A program made the translations under genes and the position numbers. 23,717 nt of DNA from Longimicrobiaceae bacterium (lineage in GTDB: Bacteria > Gemmatimonadota > Gemmatimonadetes > Longimicrobiales > Longimicrobiaceae). Below are positions 7,432 to 17,263 of this stretch, one piece after another (position 1 is the first letter of the stretch; every line of letters starts with the position of its first letter). The notes under the pieces are model-generated. The model searched no databases, was not told where the DNA came from, and was given only the letters and a program-made list of their open reading frames with translations. The stretch spans positions 1 to 23,717 of the forward strand of contig JASLAX010000034.1 in NCBI GenBank assembly GCA_030146875.1, read 5' to 3'.

Positions 7432-8115
7432 TCACCTCCTTTCAGGAATGGCAATCGCGACTCCGCCGGGCTGCTGCCCACGGGAGCTCGCCCTCTTCCG
7501 CCCGGCCGCTCCCACCAGGGCACGCACGGAGTCCTCATCGACGGGCGAAAGGCGGCCGAGCCGGTAGAACAGCACCTTCCCGTCCGCTCCCACCAGAATG
7601 GTGGCGGGCACCACGTTGGTCCCAAAGCTTCTCCGAGGCGGTAGCCGGATCGTCGACCTGCCGGATGAGAATGGACGGTGTGCCGAAGTACGAGCGGACC
7701 CAGGGGGCAAGCGTCTCGGAGGTGACGGCGGTCACCTGCCACCCCGCCCCACGAGCGAGATCGGCCAGCTCGACCCACCGGCGCTTCTGGGCCGCGCACG
7801 CCGGGCAGTCGGTCTTGAACAGGTAGAGCAGGCGGGAGGAGCCCTGCGACGAGCCCAGCAGGCCAATGCGGCGGCCTTCCGGGTCCACGACCGTCATGTC
7901 CCGGAATCGCGCGCCTTCGCGCAGGCCGGCGGACTGCAGCTGCCGCAGCTGATCGCGCACCTCACGCTCGGCGGTGCGCCGCTCCGCCCTGTCCTTCCAG
8001 AAGAGTCCAATGGCGAGCACCAGCACCACCACGGTAGCAGCATCGACGACCCGGGAAGGCGCCGGATCGGACGGTCGGCGGCGACATCATGGACGGAAGG
8101 GACGGAACGGGGCAT
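7432..8115 (-). CDS. TlpA-like membrane-anchored thioredoxin-fold protein, two frame breaks
   Basis: The coding signal runs through three frames. From the ATG at 8115 comes a polar N terminus (MPRSVPSVHDVAADRPIRRLP). Near 8041-8060 the signal passes to a frame with one membrane helix (VVDAATVVVLVLAIGLFW), a coiled-coil-like linker (RRTAEREVRDQLRQLQ) and a thioredoxin-fold domain with the redox motif CPAC in LFKTDCPACAAQ (codons near 7807-7796). Near 7620-7635 it passes to a third frame with the cis-Pro loop and final strands (FGTNVVPATILVGADGKVLFY). The first break is mended by one added base, the second by removing one. The full span is then 227 codons, a normal size for a TlpA/redoxin-family protein. 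The likely role is thiol-disulfide exchange outside the membrane on the adjacent cysteine-rich peptides. As written the gene cannot make the full protein without recoding. Confidence 0.65.
7433..7442 (-). promoter_or_regulatory. Near-perfect Shine-Dalgarno of peptide A
   Basis: On the minus strand AAAGGAGGTG stands three bases before the ATG at 7429, with GGAGG at 5-base spacing. It overlaps the stop codon of the redoxin gene and fixes the peptide A start. Confidence 0.8.
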
Positions 8116-8189
8116 GGAGGGATTTCGGGAAAGGGAACGCGAACTCGCTTGGCCGGCACCCACGGGCGGCTCCACGCGCGCATGGTATC

Positions 8190-8219
8190 ACAGTACGGTG
8201 TAGCCCCCGGCGGGGTCAA
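8190..8219 (-). promoter_or_regulatory. Sigma-70-type promoter of the redoxin/peptide/propeller operon
   Basis: On the minus strand TTGACC (8219-8214) and TACTGT (8195-8190) are separated by 18 bases, resembling the -35/-10 consensus. Transcription would start near 8183, giving a leader of about 70 bases before the ATG at 8115. An AT-rich patch (TTTTGCGATAAA) lies just upstream. It lies in the divergent region shared with the ppc gene. Confidence 0.5.
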
Positions 8220-8387
8220 GGTTTATCGCAAAAGGTGCGCACGAGGATGACACTGCCCCACGATCCTCCCGTGCGTTGCCGCGGCGCACCGTGTCGGGGC
8301 CCCCACCTTGCCCCGCCGGCACTCGCGGAGGCACCTTCCGCCGTCCGCACCACGCGGAGCCCGGGGACAGCGAGAGACGGAGCGAGG

Positions 8388-11162
8388 ATGTCGACGACGG
8401 ACCCCCTCTGGAAGGCGGACGACCAGGGCGAGCGCCTGGCGGAGCTGACGGGCGAGGACGCCGAGCGGAAGGAGGCGCCGCTGCGCCGCGACGTGCGCTC
8501 GCTGGGTCGCATCCTCGGCGAGGTGCTGCGCGAGCAGGAGGGGCCGGCGCTCTACGCCGCCGTGGAGGAGCTTCGCCACCTCTCCATCCGCAACCGCGAG
8601 GAGATGGCGGGGCCGGACGAGGGGGAGGCCGAGGAGGCGATCGACCCGGAGGAGGGGATGCTGCGCGCGGAGAAGGTGGTGGGCGGGCTGGGGGTGACGG
8701 AGGCGTACCGGCTCACCAAGGCGTTCTCCATCTACTTCGAGGTGGCCAACCTGGCGGAGACGGCGCACCGCAAGCGCCGCAAGCGCGCCGCCGGGCTGCA
8801 CGCGGACGACCCGCCGCAGCCGGGCACCTTCCACGGCACCCTGCTCCGCCTGCGCGAGGCCGGGGTGAGCCGCGGGGACGCCCTGGCCCGGCTGGCGGAG
8901 ATCGAGGTCGTCCCCGTCTTCACCGCGCACCCCACCGAGGTGTCGCGGCGCACGGTGCTCTTCAAGCGCGCCCGCATCGCCCGCGCGCTGGAGCGGCTGG
9001 ACCGGCTACCGCTGACCGACGCGGAGGCCGCCGCGCAGGAGGCGGCGATCGCGGCCGAGGTGACCGCGCTCTGGCAGACCGACGAGGTGCGCCGCCGCCG
9101 CCCCTCCGTGCGCGACGAGGTGCAGATGGGGCTGGACTACTACCGGCAGGTGCTGGTGGAGACCGTGCCCCTGCTCTACGCGGAGATGGCGGAGGGCGTC
9201 CGCGCGGCGTACGGCGAGCCCGTGGCGGCGGCGGACCTGCCCACGACCGTGCGCTTCGGCTCGTGGATCGGCGGGGACCGCGACGGCAACCCGTTCGTGA
9301 CGCCGGAGGTCACCCGCGCGGCCATGCGCATGGCGCGCGAGACCATCCTGGACCGCTACGTCCGCACGCTGGAGGGGATGGTCGAGCGGCTGAGCCCCTC
9401 CACGCGGCAGGTGCCCGTCACGCGCGAGCTGGCGGAGGCGATGGAGCGCTACGCGGCCACCCTCCCCTCCCTGGATCCCCGCCCGGAGACGCGGGCCAGC
9501 GACGAGGTGTACCGCCGCTTCCTGGGCCACGTGGGCGCCCGCCTGCGCGCCGCCCGCGACGAGCCGCGGCCCCCGCACGCGTATCCGGACGCGCCCGCGT
9601 TCGCGGCGGACCTGCGCCTGATCCGCGACTCCCTGGCCGCCCACCGCGCCGGCCGCCTGGCGACGCTCCTCATCGACCCGCTCCTGCGGCAGGTGGAGAC
9701 GTTCGGCTTCCACCTGCACGCGCTGGACGTGCGCCAGCACGCCCGCATCCACGCCCGCGCCCGAGACGAGGTGTTCCCCGCAGAGGGCACCCTCCCGCCC
9801 GCGCCGTCGGAGGAGACGGAGGGCGTGCTGGAGACGCTGCGCGCGGTGGCGGAGGTGAAGCGGACGCACGCGCCGGAGAGCATCCGCCACTACGTGATCA
9901 GCGGCTCCACGTCCGTCGAGGACGTGCTGACCGTGGTGCGCCTGGCCGGCGTCTCGGGCGTGCGCGTGGAGGGGCGCGAGGGCGACCCCGGGCTGATGCC
10001 GGTCCCCCTCTTCGAGTCCATCCAGGACCTGCGCGCCTGCCCGGACATCTGCCGCGAGCTGTGGGCGCGGCCCGACTACGGGCGGCTGCTGGACTCGTGG
10101 GGACGGCGGCAGGAGGTGATGCTGGGCTACTCCGACAGCAACAAGGACGGGGGGATGCTCACCAGCACCTGGGAGATCTTCCGCGCCCACCGCGCCCTCC
10201 ACGAGGTGGCGCGCCAGGCGGGCGTCACGCTCCGCATCTTCCACGGGCGCGGCGGCACGGTGGGGCGCGGCGGCGGGCCCACCCACCGCGCCATCACCTC
10301 GCAGCCGCCGGGCGCCTTCACCGGCGCGCTGCGCATCACCGAGCAGGGCGAGGTGCTGAACTGGAAGTACTCCGACCCCGTTCTGGCCGAGCGCAACCTG
10401 GAGCTGATGGTGGCCGCCGCGCTGGACGCGCACGCCGCCGTGAACCCGCCGGACCCCGCGCGGGCGGCGCGGTGGGAGGAGGCGATGGAGGCGCTCTCCG
10501 CCGACGCGTTCGCCTTCTATCGCGAGCACGTGGCGGAGAACCCGGACATCCTGCCCTACTTTCAGCAGGCGACCCCCGTGGCGGAGCTGGAGCACGCGCG
10601 CATCGGGTCGCGGCCGGCGAAGCGCGGGGAGAGCCGCGGGCTGGAGGACCTGCGCGCGATCCCCTGGGTGTTCGGGTGGATGCAGAGCCGCCACGTGCTG
10701 CCCGCCTGGTTCGGCGTGGGCCGGGCGCTGGAGCGCTTCGCCGGGCGGGGCGCGGCGGAGGAGGGGCTGCTGGGCGAGATGATGGGCGCGTTCCCCCTCT
10801 TCCACGACCTGGTTCGCAACGTGGAGGTGGGGCTGGCGAAGGCGGACCTCTCCATCGCGCGGCGCTACGCGGGGCTGGTGGAGGACGAGGCGCTGCGGGA
10901 GCGCGTCTTCTCCCTGCTGGCAGAGGAGCTGGTGAGGACGCGCCGCGCCGTGCTCCGCGTCTGCGGCCAGACGCGCCTGCTGGAGGAGAACCCCGTCCTG
11001 GCCCGCTCCATCCGCCTGCGCAACCCGTACGTGGACCCCATGTCGCTCATCCAGGTCGACCTGCTGCGCCGCAAGCGCGCCGGCCAGGAGAGCGAGGAGC
11101 TGAACTACGCCCTGGCCGCCACCATCAACGGAATCTCCGCCGGCCTGCGCAACACCGGGTGA
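8388..11162 (+). CDS. ppc: Phosphoenolpyruvate carboxylase
   Basis: This 924-aa enzyme makes oxaloacetate from phosphoenolpyruvate and bicarbonate, replenishing the TCA cycle. Family hallmarks are intact: TAHPTE (residues 179-184, catalytic H181), GSWIGGDRDGNP (from 291), MLGYSDSNKDGG (from 578, with K586), the mobile loop GRGGTVGRGGG (from 620), EQGEVLNWKYSDP, and the C-terminal NGISAGLRNTG that folds into the allosteric/active site. The conserved KADLSIARRYA and RSIRLRNPYVDP segments, which hold aspartate/malate inhibitor-binding residues in the E. coli enzyme, are also kept, so feedback inhibition is plausible. I start at the ATG at 8388, with GGAG five bases before it. The open frame extends upstream to 7974 but there is antisense to the redoxin gene. 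The length matches bacterial PEPC (about 880-940 aa). It appears monocistronic and divergent from the redoxin operon. Confidence 0.97.
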   Translation: MSTTDPLWKADDQGERLAELTGEDAERKEAPLRRDVRSLGRILGEVLREQEGPALYAAVEELRHLSIRNREEMAGPDEGEAEEAIDPEEGMLRAEKVVGGLGVTEAYRLTKAFSIYFEVANLAETAHRKRRKRAAGLHADDPPQPGTFHGTLLRLREAGVSRGDALARLAEIEVVPVFTAHPTEVSRRTVLFKRARIARALERLDRLPLTDAEAAAQEAAIAAEVTALWQTDEVRRRRPSVRDEVQMGLDYYRQVLVETVPLLYAEMAEGVRAAYGEPVAAADLPTTVRFGSWIGGDRDGNPFVTPEVTRAAMRMARETILDRYVRTLEGMVERLSPSTRQVPVTRELAEAMERYAATLPSLDPRPETRASDEVYRRFLGHVGARLRAARDEPRPPHAYPDAPAFAADLRLIRDSLAAHRAGRLATLLIDPLLRQVETFGFHLHALDVRQHARIHARARDEVFPAEGTLPPAPSEETEGVLETLRAVAEVKRTHAPESIRHYVISGSTSVEDVLTVVRLAGVSGVRVEGREGDPGLMPVPLFESIQDLRACPDICRELWARPDYGRLLDSWGRRQEVMLGYSDSNKDGGMLTSTWEIFRAHRALHEVARQAGVTLRIFHGRGGTVGRGGGPTHRAITSQPPGAFTGALRITEQGEVLNWKYSDPVLAERNLELMVAAALDAHAAVNPPDPARAARWEEAMEALSADAFAFYREHVAENPDILPYFQQATPVAELEHARIGSRPAKRGESRGLEDLRAIPWVFGWMQSRHVLPAWFGVGRALERFAGRGAAEEGLLGEMMGAFPLFHDLVRNVEVGLAKADLSIARRYAGLVEDEALRERVFSLLAEELVRTRRAVLRVCGQTRLLEENPVLARSIRLRNPYVDPMSLIQVDLLRRKRAGQESEELNYALAATINGISAGLRNTG

Positions 11163-11556
11163 TGACGATCCGAGGCAGCAGGGAACGGGAAACGTCGGGC
11201 CGGGCGCAGCCGGCGCCGAGCGGCGCCGCGCGCGGGCACCCGTTCCCCCTGACCCGACTTCGTCCACCGTACGGATTCCGGTCACCCGGCGCGTCCTCTC
11301 GCGGCGAGCGTCGACACGCGCAAAGCCTTGCCGGCACTACGTCGGGGCGCCGGGGCCTCCGCGGCGCGGATCTTCCCCCTACGGGCCGGACTCCGCCGGC
11401 CGGCGCGATCCCGCGAGCAGCGGGCCGGCGTGGCGCGAGCCCGAACACCACCGCCTCCCATCGGCTCACCGGGTCGGCCCGCCTCGCCGCGGCCGGGGTG
11501 CGCGACCTGGCGGAGGGGAGCGGCGGCGATCCGAACATCCCTGCGACGAGGCTGAG
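11163..11556. other. Non-coding interval between ppc and the histidine kinase
   Basis: These 394 bases hold no convincing gene. The open frames here are extensions or antisense shadows rich in Arg, Pro and Ala. The first 85 bases hold the nested inverted repeat listed as a possible ppc terminator. The rest must hold the kinase promoter, but I recognise no -35/-10 pair. GAGG stands five bases before the kinase ATG. Confidence 0.45.
11181..11247 (+). terminator. Possible ppc terminator: long nested inverted repeat
   Basis: GGGAACGGG (11181-11189) is perfectly complementary to CCCGTTCCC (11239-11247). Inside lies a second pair, GGCGCC-GAGC-GGCGCC, so the 67 bases can fold into a long branched stem 19 bases after the ppc stop. 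There is no U tract. Confidence 0.35.
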
Positions 11557-13626
<2,070 letters not shown>

Positions 13627-13689
13627 GGCGGATCGGCGAGGTTCAAGCCCTGCGATCTCGGGAGCCAGGTGATCGAGGATCCGTGAAAA

Positions 13690-13820
13690 GGCGCTGGAGC
13701 GCTTCGTGGCTCACGGGGAGGAGGAGGAGGAGGGGCTGCCGGCCGAGAGGCTGGGCGCCTTCCCCCTCTCCACCACGCCATCACCGGGATCTCCGCCGGC
13801 CGGCGCTACACGCGGGACGA
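13690..13820 (+). pseudogene. Decayed fragment resembling the 3' part of ppc
   Basis: Bases 13690-13773 match ppc 10724-10808: GGCGCTGGAGCGCTTCG is identical in both, as are GAGGAGGGGCTGC and 16 of 17 bases of TGGGCGCGTTCCCCCTC. In protein terms KALERF...GAFPL matches RALERF...GAFPL. Directly after it, 13778-13818 matches the last codons of ppc (11122-11161) at about 30 of 38 bases by eye, including ATCTCCGCCGGCC. The roughly 310 ppc bases between these two parts are missing, the frame shifts between them (restored by one added T near 13770), and the terminal stop is lost. There is no start codon in frame. It looks like a relic of a second ppc copy. Confidence 0.6.
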
Positions 13821-13846
13821 GGGGGGTTTCGGGAGACCTCGGGAAG

Positions 13847-13891
13847 CAAGAAGCGGGGCCGCCTCTGCACCGAGGCGGCCCCGCTTCCTTG
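13847..13891. terminator. Strong bidirectional terminator between convergent genes
   Basis: GAAGCGGGGCCGCCTC (13850-13865) and GAGGCGGCCCCGCTTC (13872-13887) form a perfect 16-bp stem with a 6-base loop. CAA and TTG can add three more pairs past a one-base bulge. It lies between the end of the plus-strand kinase and the end of the minus-strand DUF5916 gene and can serve both. Confidence 0.85.
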
Positions 13892-13918
13892 TGTCCGACG
13901 CCGAGCGCGGTCGTCCCG

Positions 13919-16612
13919 TCAGCTCCCGATCCAGTACGTGGCCTTCACCACGAACACGTTGTCGGGGCTGGAGTCGAAGATGGCGCCGGTGTCGCGGCCC
14001 AGGCGGAAGTCGCCGAAGGGCTCGTCGCCGCTGCGCTGCTGCTGCCAGACGAAGAACAGGGTGGAGCCCGGCCGGTACTCCCAGCGGAGCACGGCGTTGC
14101 CGCGCAGCGAGCGGACGTTGAAGTCGCTGTTGCGGAAGCGGAACCCCTCGTCGGTGGCCGGGTCGCCGTCCGTGTCCAGCCGGAACTGCGTGGCCCGGCC
14201 CCCGGCGTCGCGCTCGGCGACGGTGACCTGGCCCGCCAGCGACCGCGTCTCCACCGAGCGCGGGCGGACGAACTCCTTGAAGTCCCGGTACTCACCGCTG
14301 GCCACGAAGGGCTGGGCGAACAGCTCCAGGGTCAGGCGCGGGGTGAAGGTCCAGTTCAGGCGCGTGTTCAGCGAGACCACGTGCTGCTCCAGCTCCGCGA
14401 AGAGGTGCCGCCGCCCGAAGAAGGCGGTGGAGAGCGGGTCGTCGAAGGTGGCGACGAACTGCTTCTCGTTCACGTTGTAGTTGTACGAGGGCGAGAACGA
14501 GAGCTGCACGTTGGTGCTGGGCTTCCAGCGCACCGACCCGCTCGCCTCCACGAACTCGCCGCCGTCGGCCACCCTGCCGAAGCCGGGCTCCAGGTAGAAG
14601 ACCACGGACTTGCGGGAGTCGGTTCCCAGGCGCGGCTCCACGAACCAGCTCGCGGGGCGCCGCACCACCGCGCCGCCGCGGGTGGTGCGGTCGGCGAGCA
14701 CCTCGGGCCGAACGTGGGAGTACAGCCCCACGTTCCAGTAGTTGTGGAAGGTGGCCTCGCCGTAGGTGTGGAACTGCAGGTCGTTGCGGTCGCCGTCGAA
14801 GTTCACCTGCTGCTGGCCGCCGCCCGACAGGTACACGTCGCGGTACCAGCTCCCCGGCTTCGTCCAGCTCCGCGCCACGTTGGCGTTCATCCAGACGTAG
14901 TCGGCCTGGGTCAGGAACGCCATGTCGTTCACCTCGAACCCCGGCGAGCGGAAGTTCACCGCCGTCTCCCAGCGCCACGACCCGCTCTCCTTGCTGAGCC
15001 GGCTGTACCCGCCGAAGCCGCGCAGCGCCGTGACGCCCGTGTCGTACTCGTCGGAGAAGATGCCGTTGCCGCCCGAGACGCGGTCGGGACGGTTGAAGTA
15101 GCGCGCCGAGGAGCGCTGCAGCCGCCCGATCACCAGCGAGTCGCCCGTCACGTTGGAGACGGCGAAGTTCCCCATGAGCCGGTACTTCTGGCTCTTCCAG
15201 TACAGGTTCCAGTCTGCCCCCAGCGCCTCGGCGTGCGAGGGGAGCTGGTCGCGCAGCCGCTCGTCGCCGTCGCCGAAGCGGCGGACGACGGAGGTGGCCA
15301 TCAGCCCCCAGGTGCGTGACCCCCCGGCGGTGATGCGCTTCACCCGGCCCATCAGGTAGTTGGTGTACGGCTCCACGGTGAACTCGTCGCCGGTGCCGTC
15401 CAGCCGGCGCACGCGGGCCACCTCGCGCGCGGTCACCGCCTCGAGGGCGCCGATCTGCCACCCGTTCCCGGCGCGGCCGGTGAGCTTGGCCGCGGCGAGC
15501 AGGCGCGCGTTGCCGGGGCGGTCCTGGAAGTCGTAGCCTTCGGGCACGCTGCCCTGCGGCGACCGGCCGATGCGCCGCGAGTAGAAGAGCGACATGCCGC
15601 TCACGTTGCTGCACGTGAAGCAGCTCAGCCCGCCGAAGGAGAGGAGCCCGCTCCCCTCCACGAAGAAGGGGCGCTTCTCGTCGAAGAAGCTCTCGAACGC
15701 GCTCAGGTTCACCACCGCCGGGTCCTGCTCCACCTGCCCGAAGTCGGGGTTGATGGTGGCGGAGAGGGTCAGGTTGCTCCCCAGGAGCGCCCGCACGTCG
15801 GCGCCGACGCGGGTATCGTACGCCCTGGGATCCTGGAAGGGCGAGCGCGAGTCCGTGGGCGTGACGTACGATGCGCGGGCCACCATGTACGGCATGATCT
15901 CCACGCCCCTGGGCCGGCGCTCCACCCTCAGCCCGGACAGGTGGCCGAAGCGGTGCGGCCCGCCGGTCTCCTGCGTGCCCCAGAACGACCACATGGACGA
16001 CTCGTTGGTGCGCTGCACGAAGCGCCAGATCTGCATCCCCCAGGTCTGGTCCACCGAGCCCCCGAAGCGGAGCTGGCTCCAGGGGATGCGCATCTCCGCC
16101 GTCCACCCCAGCGAGTCCACGCGCGTCTCCACCTCCCACACGGGGTCCCACGACGGGTCCGCGCTGGGCGAGGCCTGGCCGGCGTCGTACTTCACCCCGG
16201 ACGGGTTCACCTGCAGGATGGTGCGCCCCGCGTGGTCGTGGTAGGTGTCCAGCACGAGCTGGATGTAGTCGCTCTCCACGTCCTGGTCGCGCCGGGTGAG
16301 CTGGCGCGTGACGCCGGCGGCCCCCAGGGAGTCGTACATCCGCGCGCCCACGTACAGCGCGCCGTCGTCGTACGCGAAGCGCACCTCCGTGCGCGACCCG
16401 GGCTCCCCCTCGCGCGGCTGCTGCTGGCGGAAGCCGGTGGCCGGGTCTGGCGTGGCCCACACCGCCTCGTCCAGCTTTCCGTCCAGCACCACGTTCGTGG
16501 CGCGGTGCGCGGTCACGCCGGGGGCGGGGGACGGATGCGCGCCGCTCTGGGCGGCGGCGGGCGGGGCGGCGAGCAGCAGGGCCGCGAGCGGGAGGGTTCG
16601 GGAGATGCGCAT
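13919..16612 (-). CDS. DUF5916 outer-membrane beta-barrel protein with N-terminal carbohydrate-binding-like domain
   Basis: This 897-aa protein starts with a clear Sec signal (MRISRTLPLAALLLAAPPAAAQ, cleavage after AQ near 22). Residues about 30-230 form a family-9-like carbohydrate-binding/DOMON-type domain: VLDGKLDEAVW, RFAYDDGALYVGARM, and WTAEMRIPWSQLRF are its typical phrases. From about 235 to the end is the DUF5916 region, rich in alternating aromatic strands (for example PDFGQVEQDPAVVNLSAFE and FFDEKRPFFVEGS), which are diagnostic for that family. It is predicted to form an outer-membrane barrel. The pair C-FTC (SCFTCSN) near residue 335 could form a small disulfide loop. The C terminus (VVKATYWIGS) lacks a classical final Phe. 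The function of the family is not established; glycan or polymer binding/uptake is inferred from the N-terminal domain. It is transcribed alone, with no evident Shine-Dalgarno before the ATG. Confidence 0.9.
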   Translation of the reverse strand: MRISRTLPLAALLLAAPPAAAQSGAHPSPAPGVTAHRATNVVLDGKLDEAVWATPDPATGFRQQQPREGEPGSRTEVRFAYDDGALYVGARMYDSLGAAGVTRQLTRRDQDVESDYIQLVLDTYHDHAGRTILQVNPSGVKYDAGQASPSADPSWDPVWEVETRVDSLGWTAEMRIPWSQLRFGGSVDQTWGMQIWRFVQRTNESSMWSFWGTQETGGPHRFGHLSGLRVERRPRGVEIMPYMVARASYVTPTDSRSPFQDPRAYDTRVGADVRALLGSNLTLSATINPDFGQVEQDPAVVNLSAFESFFDEKRPFFVEGSGLLSFGGLSCFTCSNVSGMSLFYSRRIGRSPQGSVPEGYDFQDRPGNARLLAAAKLTGRAGNGWQIGALEAVTAREVARVRRLDGTGDEFTVEPYTNYLMGRVKRITAGGSRTWGLMATSVVRRFGDGDERLRDQLPSHAEALGADWNLYWKSQKYRLMGNFAVSNVTGDSLVIGRLQRSSARYFNRPDRVSGGNGIFSDEYDTGVTALRGFGGYSRLSKESGSWRWETAVNFRSPGFEVNDMAFLTQADYVWMNANVARSWTKPGSWYRDVYLSGGGQQQVNFDGDRNDLQFHTYGEATFHNYWNVGLYSHVRPEVLADRTTRGGAVVRRPASWFVEPRLGTDSRKSVVFYLEPGFGRVADGGEFVEASGSVRWKPSTNVQLSFSPSYNYNVNEKQFVATFDDPLSTAFFGRRHLFAELEQHVVSLNTRLNWTFTPRLTLELFAQPFVASGEYRDFKEFVRPRSVETRSLAGQVTVAERDAGGRATQFRLDTDGDPATDEGFRFRNSDFNVRSLRGNAVLRWEYRPGSTLFFVWQQQRSGDEPFGDFRLGRDTGAIFDSSPDNVFVVKATYWIGS

Positions 16613-17263
16613 GCAGGGAAGGACGGGTTGAGGGCCGGGCCGTTGACCACTGGTACGATGCAGCCGGCGCCCGGAAGGTTGGACAGGCGTCCCCGGAGAC
16701 CGTTCGGACGCCGCGCGCCAGCGCGTGCAGGGCAGAACGCGCGACGCCGGCAGTATGTTTCACGCGCCGGCCCGCCGCCACGCCCCTGACGCGAGACGCG
16801 GCCACGCGGGACGAGCCGCGGCCGGCGGACGCGCCGCGCGCCCGCACGGACGAGAAGGCGTGCGGAGGCTCCGTCCATCTCCTCCCGCCGCACCGCGGAG
16901 GGCCGAGCGTGCGGTTCCCGTGGGCCGCGCGCCGATCCGGCGCGGAGGAGTACACGCCCGGTGGGCGTTCGCCTCGGTGGAAGGTGGGCGGGTCCTTCCG
17001 TGCGATCCGCGGGACGTGCGTGGCGTTTCGACGCCGATCGTTCCGTGGCGGGAATCCAGCGCGGGCGCGGGTGTTTCGGGGGGTCTCGCCGCCAGGGTGC
17101 GTGCGCCGGCGGCCGGATCGCCTCGCGGGCGATTGCCCCCCGAGCGGATTTCTTGTTTCATTCACGTCAGGGATCCGCCTCCGCCCGTCCGGACGGGGCG
17201 GGTGCGTGCGCTCGCGGCCGGATCGCGGGGCGCCGACGGGTCGGTCGAGACGGGAGGTGGGGT
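16613..17263. other. Divergent non-coding region between DUF5916 gene and regulator operon
   Basis: These 651 bases separate two divergently transcribed units. Open frames on both strands are Arg-, Pro- and Gly-rich with no ribosome site, so I call no gene. The most notable content is a 27-base near-perfect direct repeat (17095-17121 and 17200-17226) in the last 170 bases before the regulator. Also present is a locally A/T-rich stretch (GATTTCTTGTTTCATTCACG, 17148-17167) between the two copies, the likeliest place for a promoter. No consensus -35/-10 pair could be assigned. Confidence 0.5.
17095..17226. repeat. 27-bp direct repeat pair upstream of the CdaR/PucR-type regulator
   Basis: The copies at 17095-17121 and 17200-17226 agree at 25 of 27 bases: GGGTGCGTGCGC, two variable bases, then GCGGCCGGATCGC. 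Start-to-start spacing is 105 bases, ten helical turns, so both would face the same side of the DNA. They flank an A/T-rich stretch and end 37 bases before the regulator start, a suitable arrangement for an operator, though function is inferred. Confidence 0.55.

Noticed and set aside
7962..8219. Short cysteine-containing minus-strand frame at the head of the redoxin operon
   Set aside because: The cysteines (RRCCYR) come from the wrong frame over the membrane helix of the redoxin, and the start would lie at or before the predicted transcription start.
9006..11285. 759-codon antisense frame over ppc
   Set aside because: It is a shadow of ppc codon bias, with no ribosome site or motif.
14292..17165. 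957-codon minus-strand frame overlapping DUF5916 and the region upstream
   Set aside because: It is out of frame with the DUF5916 gene, Arg/Gly-rich, and has no signal peptide, whereas the DUF5916 frame has one.
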